Source of the DNA: Brugia malayi | Lineage: Eukaryota; Nematoda; Chromadorea; Rhabditida; Onchocercidae | Direction: 5' to 3' | DNA length: 64,000 nt | Assembly: GCF_000002995.4 (NCBI RefSeq) | Contig: NW_025062478.1 | Coordinates: 372,001 to 436,000 of the forward strand | Made by a program: the position numbers and the translations under genes | Part shown: positions 1 to 12,727 of the stretch, in pieces | Position numbering within the stretch: the stretch's first letter is position 1 | Layout of the letters: each line of letters starts with the position of its first letter | The notes under the pieces: model-generated | What the model saw: only the letters and a program-made list of their open reading frames with translations | What the model was told of the DNA's origin: nothing | The model's database searches: none

Positions 1-1273
1 GTGTGATGACACTTTTAGGCACAAGCTATCTCCTCAAGACGTTCTAGACAACGTTGTTTACGCGCGATGTTATAATACTGATCACCAAATGCAGCTTCTC
101 GTTCAGGCATCGGCCATGATGGCGGAATCAAGGTTGTCTAGAAAAAGCAGTTTTTATATTCTTTTAAAATTTAATTTATGGCTTCTAATGGGCATCAACA
201 CTGCTATGAAAGAACATCAAATACTTGGAATCACATTTCACTCATTGCGGTTGATCTTGAAAGTATATTCAGTCACTAAAATAAAAGTAAAAAAATAGAA
301 GGATATCACGTAATAGTAGCAGTTGTCGTTCAAAATAAATTTAAGTTAGTTTTAGGTATGCATTGCTTGTTGTCGACAGTGCAACTTCACTGTTTCGGAC
401 AGATTTTTCTGGACGTGGCGAACTTGCTTCTCGACAAATGATGCTTGCAAAATACCTCAGAATGCTCCTAAAGTTATCCGATGAAGTGAGTTTATGGTTA
501 CTAGTGTTTTATTTTGCTCATGAATAGTTTTTGAATTTCATTGAATATTTCTCATACATCGTCGAAAACTGCAATCTACTAGCATACTTTAATGCGCTTA
601 ATTCCGTTTCCTACATGCTTATCTTGCCTTTGCATGGGTTAAAAGGTTTTGTCTCTTCTTTCCTTCTCTCTCTCTCCCACTCACATTTTTTATAAAAAGA
701 AATCAGAAAAGAAATGAAATATATGTGATAAAAAATGATTTTGTATGAAGACAGCGTTCAAGTTTTTTTTCAGTTTGGTGTTGCTGTAGTAATAACTAAT
801 CAGGTAGTGTCACAAGTGGATGCAGGTTGTGGTATGTTTCAAGGAGAAACGAAGAAACCGATTGGTGGGAATATCATGGCTCATGCTTCTACAACCAGGC
901 AATTAGCGTTTTCTTCCATTTTATACAATTATGATCGCAAATGTATGATTCAAAGGATCCATTTCTGAGCATTCATTTTAGAATAAGTATTCTTTCAGCT
1001 TTCCCACGATTTTGGAGTGAGAAAAAAGGAGGATTTATCGATCAAAAATTAGAGCTTCATATTTACTATTACAAAGATCATTAGCATTGTTCAGTCATCT
1101 ACGCAGTTCGTAGCATGTTGGTAAAAAATATATAATAAATATATTATAGGCTTTATTTGCGTAAAGGACGCGGTGAAGCACGCATTTGTAAAATTTACGA
1201 CTCACCGTGCCTTCCAGAAAGTGAGGCAATGTTTGCCATAACAACACACGGCATTGATGATGTTACTGATTAG
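1..1273 (+). CDS. rad-51: RAD51 recombinase, C-terminal 169 residues (5' end outside window)
   Basis: RAD51 forms the filament on single-stranded DNA that carries out homology search and strand exchange in double-strand break repair and meiosis, in the nucleus. Exons are 1-132, 356-485, 774-898 and 1150-1273 (TAG). The product covers the C-terminal half of the RecA/RAD51 ATPase core: [17 protein letters not shown], the Walker B strand [18 protein letters not shown], the L2-region segment [30 protein letters not shown] and the closing [20 protein letters not shown]. The Walker A part lies left of the window. Spacing and residues fit eukaryotic RAD51 rather than DMC1 or bacterial RecA. The third intron begins with GC instead of GT (AG|GC at 898/899) and ends in AG at 1149; no GT nearby keeps the frame. 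Confidence 0.95.
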
Positions 1274-4200
1274 ACAATGTTATTGCTTTTTTATGAATAC
1301 GTGAAAAGGGCTGTAACATAAAAAATAGCGTATGTTTAATGAAATTCCTAATTAAATTCATTTTTAAATGAAATTCTTCTAAAAAATTTAAGAATTGTTG
1401 ATGATAATTCGGGAAAATGATTTACTTATAACTTTATAATTCTAGTGACTTTTTTTTCTTTTTCTTTTGCTCTGAGAGAAATCTGGAATTGTTAGACCAT
1501 TCCCAAGTCTTATTTGTTAACATTCTTTGATTGCCAGTGGATTGTTTAGAGCATTGCTTTTGTTGGTTGCATTTATTTCGGATAGATGACCCTCTGTCCG
1601 TTTAGAACATGTAGTATTCCGACATCTGATTGGATATCCAGTTGTTTCTGTACTTCTCTTGAACGGGTTTTGATTGTTTATTTGTGAATCTATTATCAAT
1701 TTACAGTTTTTTCTAAAACCACAGTTTGCAAATGTGTTACTTTGAGATTTGATATTCGTTTAATAGCATTTTTATCGCTGTTTTTTTCGAAACTTTTGTT
1801 GAAATTCATGTAGAGTTTAGGGACATTAATGCAAGAACTATGTTTCTTTTCTGTAAATGTTTGAAATACCAAGGATCATATAGATGTAAAGTGAAATTTT
1901 TAGTCGACGTGCATGGTATTACTGAATTCAAAATGTCGTTGCTGGTCTTTCTGCTGCTGATAAGAATTTCGGGCGTTTGGTAAGGAAATAGACAAAATGA
2001 CATGTATATAATTGTGAAACCGTGGTTTGGCTTTATGATGTTGCTAACTGACATCACTGGTAGTTCGGAGTAGGACTGCAAACGACTTAAATTGATTCCG
2101 GGCAGTCGTTATGGCTGACGAGGGTATCCCTTTTCCCGCAATTATTCGTTTTGTGATGAGAGCAGACGAAATTTCCAAGTTGTTCTGATATGCTTTCAGT
2201 AAGAAATGCAAATAGTCAGATGGAAAATTTGTGTTGTAAGAGTTAAAGACTCGTTAAATATTTGGCTAAAAAAAGACCAATCTTGCATTTATTTCCGCAT
2301 AAATGAATACTATTTTGATTGAAACCTATACCGAATTAGAGTATTAAATGTATAGGGCCGTATAATTTTTTTTTTTACCGAATTGGGATATTCAGTATGG
2401 ATTTTCTTTATGGATAGCATCACCGCCAAAATTGAGAATCAGAAATAGATGATATTTTAAAAAGTTCTAGTAACCAGTTTGTTGTTAAACTGGCGATTAT
2501 ATGGTTGTAAAATTAGAGTAACTATCAAGTTGAGATTTTAATTGCTTAACTTTGTCCATGTGGAAGGGACCAAATTTACACAATTATGAGCGATAAAGTT
2601 TTAAATTTTATACAGCACCGCATTTTTGAGTAAATTTGCATCCATCTGAATTCTAAATCACAATTTCCATTAATGTTTAGTCTCTTCTTTCTTTCATATT
2701 AAGTTTCTTTTTTTTTGCAATGAGAGTGGCATATAAAATATATTAACATAACCCTTCGAGAATTTAGATATGAATTACCTGGTTACTAATTTTGGTTAAC
2801 ACATAAAAATACTGATAATATTTGGGACACATGGATACATTGATATTATTATCTCTTTATCAGCAATGAAGAGAATTCTAAATCACAATTTCAAACAAAA
2901 AAAAAAGCATTAATAGCGATATTCGATTTGCTGAGAAGTTAGACTGTAAGCTATAAGCAAATATGAGATACTTTAAAGTAAGTATAGAAAGTAATACTGG
3001 TTGAAACTTTCAGTACTCGTAATTCCATTTCATGTTATGGTAGATTACGAGATTGATAGCTAGAAGTGTGAACATTTGGGTTATTTGCTTTAATCAATGA
3101 CTTCATGAGATGATCCTTAGATCAGAAGATGAAATTGTTTTCTTTTTTTGTTGACCAGTATTAATTTTGCTAGAATATTAACCCTACACATTCAGCCTTG
3201 TCCAAAGAAATTTTCAAAATGAAAGAAAAACAGGCCAAAAAAGTTTAACTATTTTTAGTTAGTCTTACTTTCCAATTCTTTTACATAACTCTATGCAAAT
3301 TTGTCAATCTTTTTATTTTATCAGATAACAATAGTTGATAACAAAGATATTTCCTTTTTTTTGCATTATTTTTTGGATGATATTATGAAAAAATGCTGTG
3401 TTTGTTTGGAAATTTTCACATCATTCTGATACTTCAATGACTCTAATTTAATTTGAAATTTTTAAATCACTTCTTCATCTTATTTGATCATTTTTGGTTT
3501 AATTTTTTTAAGCTTGTGATTTGTAATGATTAAGAAATCTATTCTTTGTTTCCTTTTTTTTTTTTTTTTTTGCATAACAGAAAATAACTCTTTTAAGCAA
3601 TTTCTCTTTTTTTTTTCTTGAATTCAGTGATTATTTTCAATTGGTCAGTACCAAATTCCAATGATTTGTCATTCCAATGATTCATAACTTTCATTTGAAT
3701 CATAAAAGCAATAATTCGATTGCTTTATACACTATTTCTATTATATGTTATCTTCATTCACTATTCAACAATTCATTTCAAATTCAAGAGAGAATGCTCC
3801 CTGTCATAAATTTCTTGTCAAACATTACTTAAATAATACAATCAAATGTTAGAATATATTATATCTCATACAAAACAAAAATTTAAATTCTTTTGCATCA
3901 AACTAATTCTTACAATTTCCTTACACAAATCTAGCTGCTTATGATTTTCTTTGCATAAAAAATGAAATATAAAATATATGAATTTCTCAAAAGCTCTAAA
4001 GCCAAACAGTGAATTTTTAAAGAATATATAATAACTGAATTTGAAAATGAATAACTGAAAATGAATTTTTAAACTTGCTAATCCTATCAAATTGGCAGTA
4101 ATTTTGTAATTAAGCATTATTCCAAATTCATTCGTAGTAATTTTAGCAAAAAGAGGTTCACATAAATTTTACTCAATAAAAGATCTATTTCTGATAATAA

Positions 4201-7200
4201 ATAATTGAAAGTCTAATAGTTTTCCCAAAGTTATTCTTACTTGTACCCAAAAATAAAGGCAAAAATTTTATCCTTAACATTGTTTCAAATTTAATTTTAT
4301 TCCATCATAATTTAAGGTAATTACTCAATTAATTTGAATAATTGCCTATTATTAATCAATTTTGAACAAAAAAAGTTCAACTTTTTAGAGGAATATATTT
4401 ATAGAATGTTATCATGCACAACAACAGTTTTTTACTTATTCATGCAGTTATTTGCTAGCAGGTGGTTATCACTTTACTTAACTCAATGTTTAGAAATTCG
4501 GACTAGACCAAAACTAATTTTTAGTGTTAATAAGTTCTTGGTCCTTTTTATGCCTTTTTTTCCGCCTCAAATATTTTTTTTTCCCTCAGTTTAACATTTC
4601 ATTCAAATTGGACTATGAGAAAAGGAATGTTCGGGGATGTTTGTGATCACTTTCAAAGTTTATTGAGAAATAGACCAGTTTGCATTTAAAATTTTATGAT
4701 TATATTCAATTTAGTTTCAAACTGGTTTCTAAGCAGCAAATGGCATATCTCATTGACTGGAATTTTAGACAGATACTATTGAAAGAATTTTTTAATTAAA
4801 TTTTCACAATCTTAACTGCTGATATGTAAATTATTTTAGAGAGGGGATCAGTCAATTTTTGAAAAGAACTAATACTGAATTAAGTTTTAACCATATGAGA
4901 TGTTTTCTAGAATACTGCTAAACTTTTTTTTCTGAATTTAAGATTAAAATATCGAATATTTTTAATTTAGTTATAACTCAAAAAATTGCATTCTTTTTAA
5001 TCATATTTTGTTGATATTTAATCAACAAATAATTTTTCATATCTCTTTGAGTTATATTTTAAATTAAGTTTTTTTTTTTTTTTTTTTTTTTTGCCAGAAA
5101 ATTGATAGATATTTTGGAGATTTGACTTTATAAATTTTCGTTGCATTATTGTTGAAAAACAAATAAGAAATTATCTTTCTACATATTCTACAACAAAGTT
5201 ATTGGATCCTCTTTTGAAATGACTTGGTCTTGATTAAATTTTTTGAACGGGTAATTAAATCTCAAGATCATCGAGACTGAAAGTAATTAATTAACTATGA
5301 ACTGGAAGATTCTTCTAAGCGATACTTCAAGTTTAATTCTTACAATCATTATGGAAGATTATTTACTCATATAATCGTTGTATCTTTGCCCATAACTTGC
5401 ACAGATTCACGTGTGATACTCTAAGTAAGAAAGCGTAAATCACTTTACTACTTTGTAATGTAAAAGTGATAATTTAGAAAAGTTGCCTTGAACTGTGACC
5501 TATGGCCTCGTGCAATGTTGCAGTAAACAAAGGTAAATGATGCTGTGATTGTGTCAAATTTTATTAGAATTTAACAATAGTTTATTGGTAATAAAAAAAT
5601 TTTGATTTTGGCTTGTTTAAACAACTTAAATTGTTTTTTTTTTTTTTTTTTTGGTGGAAAACTTTAAGTGATAAAACATTTTTTGCATTCCTTATCAATC
5701 TTCTGACCGGTGAATATACTTTAAGTTTTTTGAACAATGTTCAACTAATAAACAAATAATTCTTGCTAAAAAATTAATTATGAATTTGCTGAACTTATAG
5801 CGATTATTAGATAATTATGTTAAATTGAGTAACATAATTTTTTTGTTTACTTTGAAACAAAAAAAGAAACTTTAATAATAACATTTGTAAGCAAACATAA
5901 TCAAATTAGACTTACTGATGATAACATATGTTATACTATTAATCCAAAAATTTGCATGAAAAAAGCAAAAAGTTTGTTCACACAAAATTCATTCATTCAT
6001 TTAATTAATTAATTCATTTATCTATACAAAAATTTATTTATCAAATCATTTAATCTGACAAAATTGCGAATTTTATACCACTTACTTAGTCTTTTGAAAG
6101 TTTAATTTATAATCTAAGCTTTGTCTTCAACAAATATCAATTAATAATAAGGGTTTAAGTGATAAGTTAGAAATAAAGAAGTGTAGGATTTGATCATTTT
6201 TGATCATAGGATGATCAATCGATGAACTTTTGTACTTCTGTTAATACTAGAATATATTGGCGGTATTTCATTGAAATGCTGCAATCAGAGTTACTCCAAT
6301 GAATAATTATTCTGGCATTTAATTCAATGATTGGAAATTGGATAGATCAACAGACTAGAAAACTGGTAAATTAATTAAATTAAATTTATTAACTTTCACT
6401 GTTTTACGTAGATATTTTATAATAGATCAATAAGATTTTCATTTAAAAAATTCCAACTTATGTTATCTTATCTGATAACTATTGCTGTACCACAGTTAAT
6501 TGAGTTTTATCAATAATTTTTAGCTGTGATAACAATATTATAAATAATATTAATATATCAATGTCAGCAATGTTGTTTGTTTTCGTATAATTATCAAAAC
6601 AAGCAATAATTATAATATGGTTGCCATCATCATTGTTCGTAATATTATCAGCGTTATCATCTACTATCATAATTGTCTTTATCAATTTTATCTGATAACT
6701 TAGTCGTTCACTAAAGATGTCATTCGTTCATTTCTTTATTCCATGCTGTCATGGTCAGATCACATTCATTTCTTTATGATCAAAGTAAGTACATGAATTG
6801 AATTAAATTTAAATACTTTAATTAATGTGTATCATTTCTGAAAGTGACTTTTCTTGCTGATAAGAAATTTTCATATCTATGTTATTCCTTTAAATAATCA
6901 GAGCAAAGCTTAGTCAAAGTTTTATTTTGAAAAGGAAAATTTTCAGTGACAGCTTTATTGTGTTATATTCTTTGTGTCATTTGCATTGTTTCATTGATAA
7001 TTATCTGTTCCCTTGATTGTTTAGCAAATGAAATGGACGAGATGGCATTTATTAATTTAAAGATTTGATTGCTAATAATTAAAAAAAAAAAAAGATGAAT
7101 CATCATCATTTGGTACAATTTGATTAATCATAAATCATACTTGCTTATTAAACTTGCTAAAAGCCAATCATTGTATCATTTTAAATTCATCTATTAATGA

Positions 7201-10200
7201 TTATTATCGGATGTATATTTTGGTTTGAAAGATTATTGGATAACATTGCATGCTAATGTGAGATATGAAAAATTGAAACCAAATTTGAAGTTAAATTTTT
7301 TAATAAACTATAAAGTTGACTTTAATAGGTTAATTGTAAATTTAATGAATTGCGACATTGACTTAAACACATTAATGATCCATAAAAGCAGCACATTAAT
7401 TAAACTGATTACACTGATGAGGAATACTACTTGACCTTGACGTGATTTCAACGTAAAGCGTGAAGTTGACCTGAATTGGAATGTGCTACCATTGCACCAC
7501 GATTACCGATACCGATTATCACAGTTATAAGCAGTAACAGATTCCAAATAAAAATCATATGCAATGAAATACACAGATGAAATTGCGGTTATCATAATTA
7601 GTTGAATGTTTTGAAATTCACAAAATATTATTAGTTGTATTTAAATGAAAGAATGAACAATTTAATACTAATATTAATTAATTAAATATTTAATTAATTT
7701 GATACTTTCAATTGGATTGAAATATATAAGTGAAATGATTGCAAAAAAATTTATTTAATATCGTAATGAATTCTTTCTCATCAAAATAATTTTTTTTCTT
7801 TTAAATGGTTAGTTATTATTTGAAATAATAAAATTAGATCTTCCAGAAAACGAACAAAAAACTGAAAGTTGTAAAAAGTATCGATGCTTATCCTATTTTA
7901 CATTTATTATCAACAAAATATTGATTAACTAATTAATTATGACAAAAAAATTAAAATAAAACCATTCAATACTAACTATTTGTCAATCTTTTTATTAGTA
8001 TTGGTGATAAAATGCGTTGATAAATGATAAAACAAAATGATAAAATATTTTGGTAAATATTTATGGATGTAATAATAACTAATTGCAAGAAAAATGCCAT
8101 CGATAAGATTATAATTTATAGTTTAATGAAAAAATGAAGCAAAAGGAAAGGAAAGCATTAGACAAAGTAAGAAATTAATTCATTCATTGCTAAATGATTT
8201 GAAAAGAAAAGAAAGGAGCAATGTGGATTGCATGAAATAAATGTTTCGAATATAAGTGACGTGGCATTTTATAAGTAATTTAGCATTTCAACAAAAAATG
8301 CTTCATTTCATTTTATGGTTTTCTTCTATTCAATATTTTTATATTATTTGTAATTTTTTTTTTTTTTTTTTTTGTTCGAAAACTTTTTGTTTTATTACTA
8401 TTTTTGATCGAAAATAAATTGAAATTTCATATCTCAGTTGTTTTTTCTATTTATCTAACAATTAAAATTACTGATTAAAATTATTCATTGATAAAAATTG
8501 TTTTAAGTAAGAATTACAATACATTTAGCATAAATTTTTACGTTTGCACAAGTCTAATTAAAAAAAAAAAACAAAACAAAATAATTGCTAACATAATGGA
8601 AATTTTTTTTGTTGTTGTTAGGTGAACATTTCTTGGCTATTTTTCTTGGCTCTTAGTCTATTCGTGACTTACATCTATTTATTTCATTGGCTGATTAGTA
8701 TTAGCCATAAAAATTGAATAGTGCAAAAAGTTAATGGAACAGATTAGAAATACATAAACTGAATAGATAATCCGTGCCTGAAACATTACTGCAAACATTG
8801 ATATTAATGCAAAAGTAGCAATTCATTTGTGCCATTTCCGCCACAAATTTAATTAGTCTTGACGATCAATTTAAACTTAATTTAAATTTAAAATGTCTCT
8901 TTGGTTTTAATAATTGAGTTTAAATATGACAATGTGTAATCCAAACATCATAGATTCTTTTTCTTATGCTATAGCATAAACAAATAAAGTTTTTGCTACG
9001 TTTATGAGAATTAGCAACGAGTGGAAAACTTTTTATGTTGGATTAAAATAGCTTTCAATCTTTTTGTACTTTTTTGAATGAAAGAATGAAGGATATTAGT
9101 GACAAAGAATCCGGCAGAAATAGCAAATTTCCGACTTAAATTCATCGGAAAAGGATTTTGTAGTTTCGCTTCAATGCAATAAATAAAGAAATAATTATTT
9201 AAAGCAATCTCTATGCTTCTCTTTTTACATAATAATAAATTTATCATTGATATGATAAGATAAAATCGATATGGCTTTCTCTATAGGACGTGATTAATTT
9301 ACGGATTATCATTCGTACACGTACGTGTGCAATACTGCTCGATGTTTACCGTCAGTTTTGACTAATTTACATTGCTGAAATATCATTAGAGACAAAAAAG
9401 ATAGCCTAAATAAATGATTTCCTGTTGAAGAGTGAAGTTTAGTTAATCCAGTCTTTGGCAGGAAAAGACACTACTTAGGCCTAATATGTCATGAAAATAG
9501 CCAGATATTGCTGGCCAGAAAAGAGTGAATACTAAAATGTCCATCAAAGAACTAAGTAATGTTTTGGAGATATTTGGCTAAGAAAAAAGAAAAAATAAAC
9601 AAAAAATAAACAGAATTAAATGATAAAATAATTTGCGTATAAATGTTTATTACTTATAATTCAAATTTGACCGGAAGTGGACTAATAAGTTGGAACATTG
9701 ATTTCATCAAATATTTATAACAAAAATTATAAGAAAATTTGTTTTTTTAAATAAATTAAAAAAAAAATATGTCTATCAGTATTGGTAATCATTGACATAG
9801 AAAGAAGTTAAAAAACAAAAAAAAATTTTGCAAAATTCTTTTCGGAAGTTAATAAATTGAAAATTTGTTATTATTCTCTAATCTATTTATGAAATTTAAA
9901 TTTAGAATTTTCTCAGAGAGATTTGAAATGTTCCATTAATATTTTTTACCATTTTTTTTCTGCCTTTTTTGTTTAGATTTAGAATGTATTTTTGTACAGT
10001 AAGAAAACATCAAATAATTGTAGGACAATTTATTTCTGTTTATTCTGATAATAATCGAAGGATAAATTTTATTTTGACAAAAAGCAATCCAGAAAATAAG
10101 TATTTGAAAAAATAAAAAAATCCAAATGCTATTTTTAAGTAATAAAAAGAAATATGAATATGCGTCATTTGTTCCAATCATTAAACTAAATTATCATAAC

Positions 10201-12150
10201 ACTTTAATTAGAGTCATTGCAAAGAAATTTCACCAAAATTGCTTCATTCATTTGATTTTTATGCATGAATCTATTGATACTTTCATTACTATTTCAAATT
10301 TCTAAATTTTTGAATTTTTTTCAAATTTCTAAAATTTGTAAATTTCCAATTCTTTAACAGAAAATCATTTTTGTAATTAATAAAAAATTCACATTTCAAC
10401 AGTTTCGTTCTTTTTTTTTTTAGTTTATATAATTTGAGATTGAGAATTTATATATAAAAAATGAAATTGAAAAAACAAAACAAAATATAAAAAAAAAGAT
10501 TATTTTAAATGAATAAGTGAATACATTTGCTAGCATTGCATTTTTGAATTTGGTACCAAATAAGATCAAACATTTTTAAGATCAAAAAGAGGGACTAAAA
10601 ATGATAGATAAATAAATAAGGTCAAAATTGTTTTCATTTAATGTACTTTTATAGTTGTTCTCATCAAATATAACTAATTGAAGTTGATTTTATATCGTTG
10701 GAAAAAAGTTATAAATAGCAATGAGTGAGTGGAAGTTTTGTTAAGTGTTAGATTGAGAAAGTTTTAAATTATTTTATTTTTCATTTGATTTAATTTCATT
10801 TATTTTTGAATTGATAAAAACAAAAAAGTAATAATCATTTCTTCATTGAAATATCATTGTATTATTTGTTTACGAATTAATTATAATTATATGTGTTAAA
10901 AATGTTTCGCTAACCTTTTATTTTATTACATTTTGTTAGTTAAATTGAAGAGTTAGTTTTTGTTTTGTTTTGTTTTTTTTTTGTTTTTTCTCGTGAAAAT
11001 ATCACAGCGAAAAGGACACACACAGTTGTTTATACAAACAAAATTTATAAAAAGTTAGCATTCATTTTATTTATTTTCATTGAAGTGTATCAAACTTTAA
11101 AGCTGTTTTATGCATGAAAATAAAATTTTTTTAATTGCATGCACTATTTTTAATTGTTACTTAAAAAAACTAAAGTATATGTAGATGGTAAAATTAAATA
11201 ATTTATTCCTTACTTATTACTTATGCTATCGTTAATAGTCAGAATGCTTCAAGTATTACAGCAAAATTTGATTTTCATCGGATAGAGGAGTTACTAGAAG
11301 CAGTAAAATTGCTATTTGTTACTTTTCATTCTTAGTTATTTATTTTACTTTGGGAAAGCCAATATTCTTTATGGAAAGCTATTTGTGACAAAAGAAATGG
11401 ATGCTAATAATTGGATATTAATTAGCTGAGGCTCTCTTTATTTGCTTTTATCAGTCCTAAAAATAAGAGATTGAAAAAAAAGTTAGCATTTATTGTTTAC
11501 TTTTCATCATTTACAATATTTGATGATTGTCATCTTTTTCAAGTCATTAATCCTCAAAATGTTCCCAAAAATTGGACATCACCACTGTCATATTTCATAA
11601 AAAATTAACCAAATTTTAAATTTCATATGAATAACGAAAAGCTAATCACAATTATTTCTTTAAAAAAAAAAAAATTTTTTTTCTTCTTTTTTCTCTTTTC
11701 TCTTTCCAGAAAGGAAAAAAAGAGAGATGAATGGAATAATAGGCAAAATTTAATTTCAAAGTAACAAAAAAAAAAAAGAACAATTCATTTTATTAGAATT
11801 TCTAGCATTTCCATCTTTCTTTTTTTATTTTTTTCCTCAAAACTTTCTTTTTTTTTTCTTCTTTATACTATAAAGTATATTGAGTGGCTTTAACAAATTT
11901 TACTTTGCATTATTCATGAATTCTTCTTCCTTTCATCACTACCAACATTCTAATGGAACTCTCTTATCATTTTTAGTAGTTATCAAATGATAAGATATTT
12001 TCTCATATATTTGTTGTAAGCTATTTTTTTCTTATCGTTATTTATCTGTTTGTAAAAAAGAAAAAAAAAATTGGCTTATTTCTTCTTCGCTTTTTTTTTT
12101 TTAATTGAAAAATACAATATAATCGGATGATATGCTAAGCTTATTTCCGG
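1274..12150. other. Long AT-rich interval without recognisable genes
   Basis: About 10.9 kb of A+T-rich sequence with many poly-T/poly-A runs (for example 5071-5091, 5633-5652 and 8355-8372). The short open frames here have no recognisable motifs and no plausible splice partners. The first 900 bases (to about 2200) are somewhat less AT-rich and may include the RAD51 3' untranslated region. An undetected small gene cannot be excluded. Confidence 0.6.
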
Positions 12151-12173
12151 ATGGTAGGCTCATTTATGAATAC

Positions 12174-12235
12174 AACAATCATTCTGGATTATAGGCCTGA
12201 ACACAACAGTCATTCTGGATTATAGGCCTGAACAC
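12174..12235. repeat. 31-bp tandem duplication
   Basis: Two adjacent 31-bp units (12174-12204 and 12205-12235) differ at one position. Each contains CATTCTGGATTATAGGCCTG. They lie about 0.5 kb upstream of the CNRIP1 start codon. Confidence 0.9.
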
Positions 12236-12289
12236 AAAAATCATTTGTATATGTATATTATATTCATACATGCACATCTTTCTACACCT

Positions 12290-12540
12290 GGACATACGTA
12301 TAGACACACACATACACAGACAGACACATGCACACTAAGCTCTACTAGGCCTAGATTTTAGGATAGAAGGAGAAATCGATGCTTTGCTAAGCAGCGGCGA
12401 CATTCAGTCCTGTCTGTCCTTCACTCCGTATCAGTCAGGCATACACCTTCCACAGCGGAACTGAAAGGTCCGTTGCTAAAGGTCCGTTAGCGACGGAGCA
12501 GCAAAATTAAAAAGCGGAACAGCTCGTACGTATATCACTG
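12290..12540 (+). promoter_or_regulatory. Putative promoter region of the CNRIP1 homologue
   Basis: This 250-base island is clearly more GC-rich than its surroundings and ends about 190 bases upstream of the first coding ATG. It contains a repeated AAAGGTCCGTT (from about 12464 and 12478), followed by GCGACGGAGC. No factor-binding site can be named. The assignment rests on composition and position only. Confidence 0.35.
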
Positions 12541-12727
12541 ACTGTACAAACACTCATTATGCATTTTATTTTCTCCTTTTCAACTGATTTCTTCATATCA
12601 ATTATCACTTAGCCTTTATCATATGATATAATCATTTATTGCTAATATCGATTATTGTCCTAGTTAGCTTATTAATTCATTAAGCAATAAAATTATTAGC
12701 TTTCAGATTTGGTTACTTCTTTTTTCA

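Noticed and set aside
735..968. Open frame running past the RAD51 exon end at 898
   Set aside because: Residues after 898 do not continue the RAD51 family sequence, whereas splicing to 1150 does.
9317..9335. Palindrome ACACGTACGTGT
   Set aside because: Short and isolated, with no gene nearby.
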